A stretch of DNA of 64,000 nucleotides from Olsenella_L kribbiana (GCF_036408795.1 NZ_JAZGJP010000008.1:53773-117772); one strand, 5' to 3'. Shown: positions 42,201-52,077, counted from the stretch's first letter. Notes: a model not told the origin generated them from the letters alone. Numbers and translations: made by a program.

Positions 42201-42236
42201 AAAAAGAAAGAGCCAGCTTCAGATGGAAGCTGGCTC
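42201..42236 (-). terminator. Terminator of pyk
   Basis: Minus-strand stem GAGCCAGCTTC/GAAGCTGGCTC followed by TTTCTTTTT, 24 bases after the pyk stop. Confidence 0.85.
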
Positions 42237-42259
42237 GAGAAGTCATGCTGCAGACCGAA

Positions 42260-43699
42260 CTACTGGACCTGTGCGACCATGAGCATGTTCGTAGAGGTGA
42301 TGTAGTCGCCCTGGGAAGGAGACGTCTGCGGATCGCCGGCGGTAACGACGACGATGTCGCCAGGCTCGACGAGGCCATGCTCCTTAGCGACATTGAGGGA
42401 CTCATAGAGGGTCGAGGAGAGCGTGCCCTGCTCGACGGTCTTGATGGCCTCGACGCCCCAGGAGAAGCAGCACTTGCGGATCGTGTGCTCGCTCGGGGAG
42501 AGAGCGATGACCGGCAGCTTCGGACGGAAGTTGGAGATCAGGCGAGCGGTACGGCCAGAGTGCGTCGGGCACAGGATGCACTTGGCATTGACGCGCTCAG
42601 CGGTCGTGACGGAAGCGAAGCCGATGGAGGAGTTGACGTTACGGACACCCTCGCGCTCATGGTAGGTCGTGCGGGTCTCGAGGTACTTCTCGGTCTCGAC
42701 GCAGATCTTGGCCATCGTCTTGACAGCCTCGACCGGGTAGCGGCCAGCAGCCGTCTCGCCGGAGAGCATGACGCAGTCGGTGCCGTCGTAGACAGCGTTA
42801 GCGACGTCGTTTGCCTCAGCGCGGGTCGGGCGCGGGTTGCGGATCATGGAGTCGAGCATCTGCGTAGCGGTGATGACCGGCTTGTAGGCCATGTTGCACT
42901 TGTGGATGATCGTCTTCTGGATGTGCGGAACCTGCTCGGTCGGCACCTCGACGCCGAGGTCGCCACGGGCAACCATGCAGCCATCGGAAGCAGCGAGAAT
43001 CTCGTCGAAGTTCTTCACGCCGAGAGCGGACTCGATCTTCGGGAAGATGTCGACGTGACGGCGGCCATTCTCGTAGCAGATCTGGCGAATCTCGTTGACG
43101 GCGTTAGCGTCGCGGATGAAGGAAGCAGCGATTGCATCGATGCCAAGCTCGCAGCCGAACTCGATGTCGGCGCGGTCCTGGTCGGTGACGGACGGGAGGT
43201 TGATGAAGGCGTTCGGGATGTTGACGCCCTTCTTCTCGCCCAGGACGCCGCCGGACTCGACGACGCAGTGAATCTCGTTGCCCTCAACGGACTCGACCTG
43301 AAGGCCGATGAGGCCGTCGTCGATAAGGAGAAGGGTGCCCTTCTCGACCTCGTTGGCGAGGTTCTGGTAGTCGAGGGAGATGAGGTCATGCGTGCCCTCG
43401 ATGGTGTTGTCGGTCGTGACGGTCGTGTGGTCGCCGACCTCGAACGTGACAGGCTTGTGATCCTTCAGAAGGCCGGTACGGATCTCCGGGCCCTTGGTAT
43501 CGAGCATGATGGCAACAGGAATGCCAAGCTCCTGGGAAATGGCGCGGACGCGCTCGATGTTCTTGCGGTGATACTCATGCGAACCATGGCTGAAATTGAA
43601 GCGGGCCACGTTCATGCCGCTCTTGATGATCTCGCGCAGGACATCATCGTCGTCGGTCGCAGGACCCATTGTGCAGACAATCTTGGTTCTCTTCTGCAT
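42260..43699 (-). CDS. pyk: Pyruvate kinase
   Basis: 479 residues from ATG 43699 (AAGGAG eight bases upstream; a longer frame is not supported). KRTKIVCTMGPATDDDD start; FNFSHGSHEYH; MLDTKGPEIRTG; the lid domain B about 70-170; catalytic MVARGDLGVEVPTEQVPHIQK; TATQMLDSMI; SGETAAGRYPVEAV; and a C-terminal allosteric domain. No extra C-terminal PEP-utilising domain. It makes pyruvate and ATP from PEP, feeding the neighbouring lactate dehydrogenase. Confidence 0.97.
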   Translation of the reverse strand: MQKRTKIVCTMGPATDDDDVLREIIKSGMNVARFNFSHGSHEYHRKNIERVRAISQELGIPVAIMLDTKGPEIRTGLLKDHKPVTFEVGDHTTVTTDNTIEGTHDLISLDYQNLANEVEKGTLLLIDDGLIGLQVESVEGNEIHCVVESGGVLGEKKGVNIPNAFINLPSVTDQDRADIEFGCELGIDAIAASFIRDANAVNEIRQICYENGRRHVDIFPKIESALGVKNFDEILAASDGCMVARGDLGVEVPTEQVPHIQKTIIHKCNMAYKPVITATQMLDSMIRNPRPTRAEANDVANAVYDGTDCVMLSGETAAGRYPVEAVKTMAKICVETEKYLETRTTYHEREGVRNVNSSIGFASVTTAERVNAKCILCPTHSGRTARLISNFRPKLPVIALSPSEHTIRKCCFSWGVEAIKTVEQGTLSSTLYESLNVAKEHGLVEPGDIVVVTAGDPQTSPSQGDYITSTNMLMVAQVQ

Positions 43700-43803
43700 G
43701 TCAGACTCTCCTTGCATTCCTGGTGTCCGCACCGTGCGGACACGTTTTGCACTGTCTGGTGCGTTTCTACTACCTTTGTCTTCTTTCACCGAAGCTAGGC
43801 GCC

Positions 43804-43809
43804 ATTATA
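43804..43809 (-). promoter_or_regulatory. Probable -10 box of the pyk promoter
   Basis: Minus-strand TATAAT in GGTATAATGGCG, 105 bases before the pyk start. A second TATAATG occurs at 43946-43941. No perfect -35 is visible for either. The 350-base spacer 43700-44049 has no gene. Confidence 0.45.
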
Positions 43810-43983
43810 CCGATTCGTGCTTGTCACGTTTGAAAGAAGAGAGTAAAGAGCAGCAGAATCCGCAGCTAAACAAGATGTGGCAACGTTCTCACCACAAAGC
43901 CAACACAGTACTCGTTCGAAGAATTGCCCTTTTTGTTCGCATTATACCCCGCAAAGCGAGGCACATATGCGCAGGTCGTAAGG

Positions 43984-44015
43984 AAAAACCGCCCCAGACG
44001 AAATGTCTGGGGCGG
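43984..44015 (-). terminator. Terminator of the lactate dehydrogenase gene
   Basis: Minus-strand stem CCGCCCCAGAC/GTCTGGGGCGG with a 5-nt loop, followed by TTTTTCC. Confidence 0.85.
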
Positions 44016-44049
44016 CTGAACTCTACAGGTCGAGTTTCTGTCGAGTTGG

Positions 44050-45069
44050 CTACTCGACACCCGGAGCGGTGACGACGCTCTTCGGCACGAAGTCGGTGCC
44101 GCGGCCGAAGGCCTGGGCGTTCTCGAGCGTGCACTCTGCAATCTGGCCGAGGGCTTCCTTCGTGAAGAATGCCTGATGGCTCGTCATGACGACATTCGGG
44201 AAGGAGCAGAGGCGGGCGACGATGGAGGAACCGAGAATCTCGGACTCGCGGTCCTGGTAGACGTTCGCGTTCTCCTCTTCGTAGACGTCGAGGCCAGCAG
44301 CGCCGATCTTGCCGGAGCGGATGCCACGGATGAGGGCGTTGGAGTCGACAAGGCCGCCACGGCCGGTGTTGACGAAGATGACGCCGTCCTTCATCTTGGC
44401 GATCGTGTCGTCGTTGATCAGGTGGTAGGAGTCCTTGTTGAGGAAGGCGTGGAGCGAGATGAGGTCAGCACGGCGATAGAGCTCGTCGTAGTCGACATAC
44501 TCGTCGATGCAGCCCTCTTCGATGAGGTTCTGGTTCGGATAGAGGTCGGTGCCGAGGACGGTCATGCCGAAGCCCTTGCAGATGCGGGCAAGTGCTGCGC
44601 CGATGCGGCCGGTGCCGATGATGCCTGCGGTCTTGCCGTGAAGCGTGACACCGACGAGGCCCTCGAGGGAGAAGTTGTTCTCGCGGACGCGGATATAGCC
44701 CTTGTGGATGCGGCGGTTGGCGCAGAGGGCGAGGCCCATTGCGTGCTCAGCGATTGCCTCAGGAGAGTAGGCAGGAACGCGCGTGACCGTCATGCCGAGC
44801 TCCTTGGCCATCGGCACGTTGACGGCGTCGAAGCCTGCGCAGCGCATGAGGACCATCTTCACGCCGAAGCCGGCGAGAACCTCGAGCGTCATGGCAGAGA
44901 CATCGGCATTGACGAAGGCGCAGACTGCGTCATAGCCGCGTGCCAGGCCTGCCGTCATCGGCGAAAGGTTGGCGTCAATGAAGTCGACCTTCACGTCCGG
45001 GAACTTCGGCAGAGCCTCGGAGAACGAATCCCTGTCATAGCTCTTCGTCTCATAGAACAGAACCTTCAT
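44050..45069 (-). CDS. ldhA: D-2-hydroxyacid dehydrogenase, D-lactate dehydrogenase type
   Basis: 339 residues from ATG 45069 (GGAGGAAG upstream). NAD-binding GTGRIGAALARI, then an Asp at the strand end (GTDLYPN) that selects NAD. Catalytic Arg is in the LHAFLNKDSYHLI/NTGRGGLVDS region, then Glu, and His in SHQAFFTKEAL; the last motif is characteristic of fermentative LdhA proteins. Substrate-loop Arg/Tyr are present in MRCAGFDAVN. It reduces pyruvate to D-lactate and regenerates NAD. It shares its neighbourhood and strand with pyk but has its own terminator. Confidence 0.92.
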   Translation of the reverse strand: MKVLFYETKSYDRDSFSEALPKFPDVKVDFIDANLSPMTAGLARGYDAVCAFVNADVSAMTLEVLAGFGVKMVLMRCAGFDAVNVPMAKELGMTVTRVPAYSPEAIAEHAMGLALCANRRIHKGYIRVRENNFSLEGLVGVTLHGKTAGIIGTGRIGAALARICKGFGMTVLGTDLYPNQNLIEEGCIDEYVDYDELYRRADLISLHAFLNKDSYHLINDDTIAKMKDGVIFVNTGRGGLVDSNALIRGIRSGKIGAAGLDVYEEENANVYQDRESEILGSSIVARLCSFPNVVMTSHQAFFTKEALGQIAECTLENAQAFGRGTDFVPKSVVTAPGVE

Positions 45070-45369
45070 GCTTCTTCCTCCATTACGTTGATGCCGCAGG
45101 TGCGGCAACCTACCGTACAAGCATAAGCAAATTCTATCCTTAAACTCCTATCCGTTGCCAATCTTAAGCTTCAAATGCTGCAATCACCATGAATGGCCTT
45201 TCGGCGGACCTCCTTTTCGGCGGAATGCATCCGCTTGTCCGTGAACGTCCGAAGGCCCGCTTTTCAGCTGATATGCAGGGGAGATACAGGTAACTCGAAG
45301 CTTTAAGATTCTCGTATCTGACAACATTCTTGCAACACTTAGGCACGTATTCTAGAGGCACAAAAGGAT
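45070..45369. other. 300-base spacer between ldhA and the small 45370 gene
   Basis: No gene. Contains a TGCCGC/GCGGCA hairpin (45092-45107) in the ldhA leader and two copies of TTTCGGCGGA 15-16 bases apart near 45199-45223. It must carry divergent promoters; no clear Rex-type site was found. Confidence 0.35.
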
Positions 45370-45645
45370 GTGCAGGTCGACCTCGAGGGCTTTGAGAGAT
45401 TCATGACGACACCGGGAGAGACCGTGCCGGCAGGGGAGTTCGATGTGGCAGCCGACAAGGGCTACTGCCATGAGGCTCCCGGCAACACGAACCTCCTTGA
45501 GGGGTCGCTTGACCAGGGACGCTTCGTCGTCTTCATGGTCGGCGAGCCGCATATGCCGAACCTCGTGCCGGAAAGCACCGAGCCGGGGCCGATCAAGAAG
45601 ATCTGCTTCAAAGTGCTCTCTGATGAGTACTGGGATGAGGCATAG
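45370..45645 (+). CDS. Small acidic protein of unknown function
   Basis: 91 residues from GTG 45370 (AAAAGGAT just upstream, close spacing); an in-frame stop bounds the frame upstream. Acidic, with Gly/Pro-rich turns (PGETVPAGEFDVAADKGYCHEAPGNTNLLEG, PESTEPGPIKKICFKVLSDEYW) and no signal peptide or membrane helix. Codon use is like its neighbours. No family recognised. Monocistronic. Confidence 0.5.
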   Translation: MQVDLEGFERFMTTPGETVPAGEFDVAADKGYCHEAPGNTNLLEGSLDQGRFVVFMVGEPHMPNLVPESTEPGPIKKICFKVLSDEYWDEA

Positions 45646-45835
45646 CGTTTTCGTTTCTTGCGCAACAAAGAAACTATTCCCTGCGCGCTCCCATAAAACG
45701 AGGCGCACAGGGTAAGATAGTCGGTACGTCCTTATCCATGCGTCCGGCATGGCAGCCTTGATGGGCCCTTGCCCCTCCTGGGGAATTATTATCGGGCATC
45801 AATCTGCTGGACGCCCAAGAACCCAGGAGGGAACT

Positions 45836-48514
45836 TTGAAAGAGTATCTGCAAGACTCTGTCAAGGTTGTCGAAGACGTCAAGTCCGACGGCACCTATGG
45901 CCTCTCGTCTGCCGAGGCGAAGAAGCGTCTCGAGCGGGATGGGCTGAACAAGCTCAAGGAAGCGAAGAAGGATCCGCTGTGGAAGCGGTTCTTCGCGCAG
46001 ATGGCCGATCCCATGATCATCATGCTGATCGTGGCTGCAGTCATCAGTGCCCTTACCGGCATGGCACAGGGCGATGCCGACTTCGCAGATGTCATCATCA
46101 TCTGCTTCGTTGTCGTCGTGAACGCTGTCCTCGGCGTCGTGCAGGAGTCGAAGGCTGAAGAGGCGCTTGCTGCCCTCCAGGAGATGAGCGCCGCACAGTC
46201 CAAGGTCATCCGCGATGGTCAGGTTGTCACAGTGCCGTCCTCTGAGCTTGTCGTCGGCGATATCGTCGTGCTCGAGGCAGGAGACTCTGTTCCGGCAGAC
46301 TGCCGCATCATAGAGAGCGCCTCGATGAAGATCGAGGAGGCAGCGCTTACCGGCGAGTCCGTGCCTGCGAACAAGATCGAGGCGGAGCTCGAGCTCGTCG
46401 CAGGTGCAGAGGACATCCCTCTCGGCGACCGCAAGAACATGTGCTACATGGGCTCGACCGTCGTCTATGGCCGTGGACGTGCTGTCGTCGTCGCAACCGG
46501 CATGAACACGGAGATGGGCAAGATTGCCGACGCTCTGACCCAGGCAGAGGACGAGGAGACGCCGCTCCAGAAGAAGCTCGACGAGCTCTCCAAGATCCTT
46601 TCTGTCATCTGCATCGTGATCTGCGCCCTCGTCTTCGTCGTCACGTGGCTGAAGCACGGCATGGGCTTCTTCAGCGATACGTCGCTCGTGCTCAACACCT
46701 TCATGGTCGCTGTCTCTCTCGCTGTTGCTGCCATTCCTGAGGGCCTTGCCGCCGTCGTCACGATCGTGCTCTCGATCGGCGTCACGAAGATGAGCCAGCA
46801 CAATGCGATCATCCGCAAGCTCTCTGCAGTCGAGACGCTTGGCTGCACGCAGATCATCTGCTCCGACAAGACCGGCACGCTCACGCAGAACAAGATGACG
46901 GTCGTCCGCCACTTCACCGAGGACCAGTACCGTCTCGTGCGCTGCATGGCACTGTGCTCCGATGCCAAGTGGGATGCCGCCCAGAACAAGGCTGTCGGCG
47001 AGCCGACAGAGGCCGCCCTTGTCGCCGATGCCGCAAAGCTCGGCTTCACGACAGGCGATCTCGATGATGCGAACCCGCGTGTCGGCGAGGCGCCGTTCGA
47101 TTCCGGCCGCAAGATGATGTCTGTCGTGAACCAGGCGCCGGATGGCAACTACATCCAGCACACGAAGGGCGCTCCCGACGTAATCCTTTCCCGCTGCACG
47201 AAGATCCACACGGCCCAGGGCGATGTGCCCATGACGGACGAATGGCGCAAGCGCATCCAGGATGCCAACAAGTCGATGGCAGACGATGCTCTGCGTGTCA
47301 TGGCGGCAGCCCGCGTGAACTACGGCAAGGAGAAGCCGTCTGACTTCTCTGCCGATGCTCTCGAGCACGACATGACGTTCCTCGGCCTCTGCGGCATGAT
47401 CGACCCGGTCCGTCCTGAGGTCAAGCAGGCCGTGTCCGAGGCCCACTCCGCTGGCATGCGCGTCATCATGATCACGGGCGACCACATCGATACCGCTGTC
47501 GCAATCGCGAAGGAGCTCGGCATCATCGTCGACCGCTCCCAGGCCATCACCGGCGCCGAGCTCGACAAGATGTCGGACGAGGAGTTTGCGGACAAGATCG
47601 AGAACTACCGCGTCTATGCTCGCGTCCAGCCTGAGCACAAGACCCGCATCGTCGATACCTGGAAGAAGAAGGGCATGGTCGTCGCAATGACCGGCGACGG
47701 CGTGAACGACGCTCCTTCCATCAAGCGTGCCGACATCGGTGTCGGCATGGGCATCACCGGCACGGACGTCACGAAGAACGTCGCAGACATGGTCCTTGCA
47801 GACGACAACTTCGCAACGATCATCTCCGCCTGCGAAGAGGGCAGGCGCATCTACGACAACATCAGGAAGTCGATTGCATTCCTGCTGTCCTCGAACCTCG
47901 CCGAGGTCATCTCGGTCTTCGTTGCCTCGCTCATCGGCTTCACGATCCTTGAGCCGACGCACCTTCTGTGGCTCAACCTCATCACCGACTGCTTCCCGGC
48001 ACTGGCCATGGCTATGGAAGAGGCAGAGCCTGACATCATGCAGCGTGAGCCGAGAAAGGCCACGGATGGCATCTTCGCCAATGGCATGGGCCTCGACTGC
48101 CTCGTCCAGGGCGCAATGATCGCTATCCTTACCCTCATCTCCTACTTCGTCGGCCTTTCGCTTGAGAACGTGCCTCTTGCTGACGTGCTTTCCGGCGCCG
48201 ACAAGGGCCTCGATGGAATGACGATGGCATTCCTGACGCTTTCCATGGTCGAGATGTTCCACTCCTTCAACATGAGGAGCCGTCGCCAGTCTGTCTTCAA
48301 GCTCCCGACCCAGAACAAGTGGCTGTGGCTTTCCTTCGCAGCCTCCCTTGTCCTTACCTTCGTTGTCATCGAAACTCCTCTCTCCGTCGCCTTCGACTTT
48401 GCAGAGATCAGCGTGCAGGAGTACGGTATTGCCATGCTCCTCGCAGCGGCCATCATCCCGCTCGTGGAGATCTACAAGGCCATCATGCGTGCAGTGGAGA
48501 AGAGCAGGGACTGA
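45836..48514 (+). CDS. P-type (P2) cation-transporting ATPase, Ca2+-type
   Basis: 892 residues from TTG 45836, after AGGAGGG. Domain order is that of SERCA/LMCA1-like pumps: N-terminal cation-ATPase domain (YGLSSAEAKKRLERDGLNKL), M1-M2, actuator with LTGES, M4 with AIPEGLAA, phosphorylation motif DKTGTLT (Asp about 344), nucleotide-binding KGAPD, GDGVND hinge, then six C-terminal helices with NLITDCFPALAMAMEEAEPD. The M4 PEGL and M6 NLxTD residues fit Ca2+ or Mn2+. It exports the ion across the cytoplasmic membrane. rsgA is next, one base after the stop. Confidence 0.92.
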   Translation: MKEYLQDSVKVVEDVKSDGTYGLSSAEAKKRLERDGLNKLKEAKKDPLWKRFFAQMADPMIIMLIVAAVISALTGMAQGDADFADVIIICFVVVVNAVLGVVQESKAEEALAALQEMSAAQSKVIRDGQVVTVPSSELVVGDIVVLEAGDSVPADCRIIESASMKIEEAALTGESVPANKIEAELELVAGAEDIPLGDRKNMCYMGSTVVYGRGRAVVVATGMNTEMGKIADALTQAEDEETPLQKKLDELSKILSVICIVICALVFVVTWLKHGMGFFSDTSLVLNTFMVAVSLAVAAIPEGLAAVVTIVLSIGVTKMSQHNAIIRKLSAVETLGCTQIICSDKTGTLTQNKMTVVRHFTEDQYRLVRCMALCSDAKWDAAQNKAVGEPTEAALVADAAKLGFTTGDLDDANPRVGEAPFDSGRKMMSVVNQAPDGNYIQHTKGAPDVILSRCTKIHTAQGDVPMTDEWRKRIQDANKSMADDALRVMAAARVNYGKEKPSDFSADALEHDMTFLGLCGMIDPVRPEVKQAVSEAHSAGMRVIMITGDHIDTAVAIAKELGIIVDRSQAITGAELDKMSDEEFADKIENYRVYARVQPEHKTRIVDTWKKKGMVVAMTGDGVNDAPSIKRADIGVGMGITGTDVTKNVADMVLADDNFATIISACEEGRRIYDNIRKSIAFLLSSNLAEVISVFVASLIGFTILEPTHLLWLNLITDCFPALAMAMEEAEPDIMQREPRKATDGIFANGMGLDCLVQGAMIAILTLISYFVGLSLENVPLADVLSGADKGLDGMTMAFLTLSMVEMFHSFNMRSRRQSVFKLPTQNKWLWLSFAASLVLTFVVIETPLSVAFDFAEISVQEYGIAMLLAAAIIPLVEIYKAIMRAVEKSRD

Positions 48515-48515
48515 C

Positions 48516-49694
48516 GTGAAGAAGCGCGTGCAGAACAGGCATAAGCATTCACAGAGTGCCGGCAGGGCCCAAGCGGCCCTGCCGGCCCTTTCTTCTCTCG
48601 AGGGCATCCCTGCCTTCGAGAGCCTCGAAGCGACGGAGGAGCAGAGATCTGCCTTTGCGGAGGCAAGCAGACGCCTTGCTGCCGAAGAAGTGGCGGATCC
48701 GGCCGAGTACGAGCTCGGCTGTGTCGTGCGTCTCGATCGCGGCTTTCCGGCCGTCCTCACCGAGAGGCGCCTTGCCCGCGCCGAGTTTGCGGCAGGAATC
48801 ACGAAGGAGCGCTTCAGCAAGGCTGCGGTCGGTGACTGGGTCTGTGTGAGATGTCCCGAAGGACATGACGGAGTGCTCCTCGAGGAGATCCTGCCACGCA
48901 GGAGCGCGCTCGAGCGCTGGCGGGGAGGCGCGCGTGGCGAGAAGCAGACGCTTGCCGCCAATGTCGGGCTCGTGCTCGTGGCCCAGGCACTCGGTCCCGA
49001 GCCGGTGATATGCGACCGCCTTGTGCGCTCGGCTGTTGTCGTGCGGGACTGCGGGGCCCAGGTGGCCTGCGTCCTCACGAAGGCTGACAGGGCAGGAGGG
49101 GACGCACGCCTTGCAGAAGATATCGACCGCGTGCGCCAGGTGCTCGGCGAGAAGGTGCCGATCGTCGCCTGCGCTCTCGGCGAAAAGGATTCGTCGGAGC
49201 TGGCAGCGTGCGCCCGCGCCAAAGGTGCTGGCTGGGGAGAGGAAGGCATCCTTTCGCTTGTCTCTCCCGGTACGGTCGCCTGTATCCTCGGCGAGTCGGG
49301 TGCCGGCAAGTCGACCCTGCTCAATGCCCTTCTGGGACGCAATCTCCTGAAGACAGGTGCCGTGAGAAGCTCGGACGATGCCGGACGGCATACCACGGTC
49401 TCCCGCCGCATGGTTGCCATCCCCTCTGGCGGCACGATTGTCGATATGCCGGGCATCAGGAGCCTGCCGCTTGTCGGCCATGAAAGGGGCCTGGCTAAGG
49501 TCTTTCCAGAGATTGCCGATGCGGCCCGTTCATGCCGCTTCCGTGACTGCACGCATACGCATGAGCCGGGCTGCGCTGTGCGCGAGGCCCTGGCAGAAGG
49601 TGCCTTCTGCCAGGAGCGCTACGACGCCTATGTGGCGCTTGCCCAGGAAATGCGCCGGAGCGCGGAGACGCTCGATCCCGATATCGTGCTCTGA
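48516..49694 (+). CDS. rsgA: Small ribosomal subunit biogenesis GTPase RsgA
   Basis: 392 residues from GTG 48516, one base after the pump stop codon. Circularly permuted GTPase: OB fold (about 65-135), G4 LTKAD, then G1 GESGAGKST (about 259), G3 DMPG, and the zinc motif CRFRDCTHTHEPGC. It helps mature the 30S subunit. The first ~60 residues are a basic, low-complexity extension (KKRVQNRHKHSQSAG) not seen in short homologues. Ends at a terminator. Confidence 0.93.
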   Translation: MKKRVQNRHKHSQSAGRAQAALPALSSLEGIPAFESLEATEEQRSAFAEASRRLAAEEVADPAEYELGCVVRLDRGFPAVLTERRLARAEFAAGITKERFSKAAVGDWVCVRCPEGHDGVLLEEILPRRSALERWRGGARGEKQTLAANVGLVLVAQALGPEPVICDRLVRSAVVVRDCGAQVACVLTKADRAGGDARLAEDIDRVRQVLGEKVPIVACALGEKDSSELAACARAKGAGWGEEGILSLVSPGTVACILGESGAGKSTLLNALLGRNLLKTGAVRSSDDAGRHTTVSRRMVAIPSGGTIVDMPGIRSLPLVGHERGLAKVFPEIADAARSCRFRDCTHTHEPGCAVREALAEGAFCQERYDAYVALAQEMRRSAETLDPDIVL

Positions 49695-49716
49695 GAAAGC
49701 AAGACACATTGAAGCT

Positions 49717-49748
49717 GCGGACGTTCCCGAAAGGGAGCGTCCGCTTCT
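49717..49748 (+). terminator. Terminator after rsgA
   Basis: GCGGACG/CGTCCGC stem with an inner TCCC-GAAA-GGGA, followed by TTCTC. The following 230 bases to cpaB hold no gene; the Tad operon promoter should lie there. Confidence 0.75.
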
Positions 49749-49981
49749 CTATGTCCAGCCATCCTGGCTTTCAGGGTTGCAGTGGCAATGAGGAGAGAGG
49801 TCGGAAGGCCTGAGACAGTGCCTCCTTCTGTCAGACGCCCTGCCTTGGAAAACGCTTCCTTGTGGAAGATGGCTGCGAGCTTTGTGGCTGCCCGGCGACG
49901 CCTGAATGGCTCTGCTTTCCCTTGTCAGATAGGGTACCGGCGTAGGTTTGAGACCACATCAGCCACATGCCGGGAGGATCA

Positions 49982-50683
49982 ATGTCGATGCGCTTCAGAA
50001 TCGTCTTTGCTGCAGCCTGCGCGCTTCTGGCAGCGCTCCTGTGTGCGGTCTATGCCCAGCATGTGCAGGCACAGACCGAGCAGGAACGTGCCGAGGCGCT
50101 CGAGCGCTATGGCGGGGAGACCGTGAAGCTCGTCGTTGCGACGAAGGATCTTGCTGCCGGAGAGACGGTCACGAAGGAAGACCTTGCCGTGAAGGAATGG
50201 CTCTCGGACCTTGCTCCTGCTGTTGCCATGACCGACATGGATGACTGCATAGGCAGGAAGGTCACAAGTGCCGTGCCGAAAGGCACGCCGCTCTGCAGCC
50301 TCCAGTTCGCTCAGGGAGCAGACGCTGCAGATGTCCCCTCAGGCCATGTGGCGCTGAGCCTCGCGCTTTCGGACAAGGTCGGCCTTCCGGCAGAGGCCAA
50401 GGCCGGCTCGAGGCTTCTTGCCTATCGCATGTCTGATTGCACTGCCACGCTGATCTCGGATGATGTCGAGCTCCTCTCGGTACCGGAGCAGCAGTCCCAG
50501 CTCGGCACGCAGTCGGTCACGCTTGCCGTGGCTCCGAGCCAGGTGGCAGATGTGCTTGCGGCAGGTGCCCAGGGAGACCTGCGCCTCGCAGTTCCGGCAT
50601 CCGATGTGAGCGCGACGGGCACGGTGCTCACGACGGCACCGAGCTCTGTTCCTACGACGGCAGAAGAAGGGAATCATTCATGA
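49982..50683 (+). CDS. cpaB: Flp pilus assembly protein CpaB/RcpC (SAF domain)
   Basis: 233 residues. GGAGG precedes two candidate ATGs (49982, 49988). One N-terminal membrane helix (FRIVFAAACALLAALLCAVYA), then a SAF domain: VKLVVATKDLAAGETVTKEDLAVKEWL, IGRKVTSAVPKGTPL, followed by the RcpC-type C-terminal domain and a Thr/Ser tail. CpaB proteins sit on the outer face of the membrane in Tad systems, probably linked to the wall or polysaccharide. First gene of the Tad operon; overlaps tadZ by 4 bases. Confidence 0.85.
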   Translation: MSMRFRIVFAAACALLAALLCAVYAQHVQAQTEQERAEALERYGGETVKLVVATKDLAAGETVTKEDLAVKEWLSDLAPAVAMTDMDDCIGRKVTSAVPKGTPLCSLQFAQGADAADVPSGHVALSLALSDKVGLPAEAKAGSRLLAYRMSDCTATLISDDVELLSVPEQQSQLGTQSVTLAVAPSQVADVLAAGAQGDLRLAVPASDVSATGTVLTTAPSSVPTTAEEGNHS

Positions 50684-52077
50684 AGTGGCTTGCCTTTGCA
50701 CGGAAGTCCTATCGGGGCGAGCTGGAGGCGAAGATCGGAGCCGAATATCCCGGCTCGAGCATATCCTGGGCTTTCTCTCCTGAAGAGATGCGCGAGACGC
50801 TCGCGCACGGGATGCCTGGCCAGTATGCAGCGGCTGTCGGTCCCGTACGCGGTGCCCAGGCACCCATCAATCTTGCAGCCGCAATAGCACAGGATGCCCA
50901 TGCCACAATCGTCCTGCTTGCGCAGCCTCGGCCTTCGGGGTCGCTCCGCTCGCGTGCAGCCCAGGCGGGCATCTCCCGTGTCATTGCGCTTGATGTCCAG
51001 CCAGAAGAGGCGCAGCAGAAAGCGCTGGATGCGGAAGGAGCGAGAAGCAGGGCATCCGCACGGCACGAGTGCAGGCAGAGAGCCGAGAAGGGCGCTTCCT
51101 CTGCTGCAGCGCCAGAGGCGGAAGATCTCGACGAAGTGGAAAGCATCCCTGCAGCGGCGGCCCCGCGTGGTGCCTCCAGGCCATCGAGGCCTGAGCGCAA
51201 CCGGATGGACCAGGAGCTTCCGCGCATCGATTCCAGCATCGTGCATGGCCCGAATCCCTGTCCTGTCCTCTGTGTCGCATCAGGCAGGGGAGGCGTCGGC
51301 AAGACAGCGCTTTCCTGCCTCATGGCAGCAACGGCAGCACGCTGGGGCCTCAAGGTCTCCCTCATGGATTTCGATCTTGCCTGCGGCAATGCGTACGCAT
51401 GCTTCGGCCTTCCGGGCCCTGCGGCACTCGACCAGAACCTCGATATGCAGGCTGATGCAAAGACGCTTGCTGCCCAGGGCAAGATTGCCACAGACGGTGT
51501 CTCGCTCTGGGGTTCCTGCCTTCGTCCGGAGAATGCCGAGCTTGTAGCACCTCAGGCAGGAAACCTGCTCGAGCTTGTCTGCCGCCAGTCGGATCTCGTG
51601 ATTGTCGACTGCCCGACAGCCTGGACCGATGCAGTCGCGCAGGCAGCGCAGATGTGCGACCGTCTGCTGCTGGTCTGCCCTGAGAGCGGAGGGGCGGCAT
51701 CGTCCCTATCGCGTGTCGGCGCCCTGGCTGTGCGTCTCGGTGTTGCAAGGACCCGCATCGTCCGCATCGTCAATCTCTCGAATCCGAAGAAGACGCAGGA
51801 AGCCTTCATCGACCGGGCCGATGTCGGCCTCGAAGCTGCCCGTACCTTCCGTGTCATGGATGGCGGGGAAGAGACGGACGAGCTCCTCATGGCAGGACAT
51901 GTCGTGGAGCTGAGCGCGCAGGACTCAGAGCTTTCGCGCTCTGTTGCCACCTGCCTGGCACAGATCCTCCAGGAGCTCGGAAGGCTTCCCGACTGCAACG
52001 ATGCCCGCCGCGCGCTCGAGGTGCATGAGCATGGACAGCGCCGGGGATTCTTCAGCCGCAGGAAGGAGGCCATGTAG
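50680..52077 (+). CDS. tadZ: Tad pilus localisation ATPase TadZ/CpaE-like (MinD/ParA family)
   Basis: 465 residues. An atypical receiver-like N-terminal region (1-115) is joined by an Ala/Glu/Arg-rich linker (about 120-185) to a MinD-type ATPase: deviant Walker A SGRGGVGKT at about residue 200, MDFDLACGNAYACFG (A'), VIVDCPTAW (Walker B). TadZ/CpaE proteins place the pilus machine at a cell pole or focus. The C-terminus is basic (RRGFFSRRKEAM). ATG overlaps the cpaB stop and the tadA ATG follows its stop directly. Confidence 0.87.
   Translation: MKWLAFARKSYRGELEAKIGAEYPGSSISWAFSPEEMRETLAHGMPGQYAAAVGPVRGAQAPINLAAAIAQDAHATIVLLAQPRPSGSLRSRAAQAGISRVIALDVQPEEAQQKALDAEGARSRASARHECRQRAEKGASSAAAPEAEDLDEVESIPAAAAPRGASRPSRPERNRMDQELPRIDSSIVHGPNPCPVLCVASGRGGVGKTALSCLMAATAARWGLKVSLMDFDLACGNAYACFGLPGPAALDQNLDMQADAKTLAAQGKIATDGVSLWGSCLRPENAELVAPQAGNLLELVCRQSDLVIVDCPTAWTDAVAQAAQMCDRLLLVCPESGGAASSLSRVGALAVRLGVARTRIVRIVNLSNPKKTQEAFIDRADVGLEAARTFRVMDGGEETDELLMAGHVVELSAQDSELSRSVATCLAQILQELGRLPDCNDARRALEVHEHGQRRGFFSRRKEAM

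Noticed and set aside
45674..49552. A 1292-codon open frame on the minus strand
   Set aside because: It is antisense to the P-type ATPase and rsgA, both with full family motifs. Its composition (His/Asp/Arg/Leu-rich) is that of a high-GC mirror frame.
49782..50126. A 114-codon plus-strand frame before cpaB
   Set aside because: It runs through the rsgA-cpaB spacer into cpaB in another frame, with basic low-complexity composition and no ribosome site.
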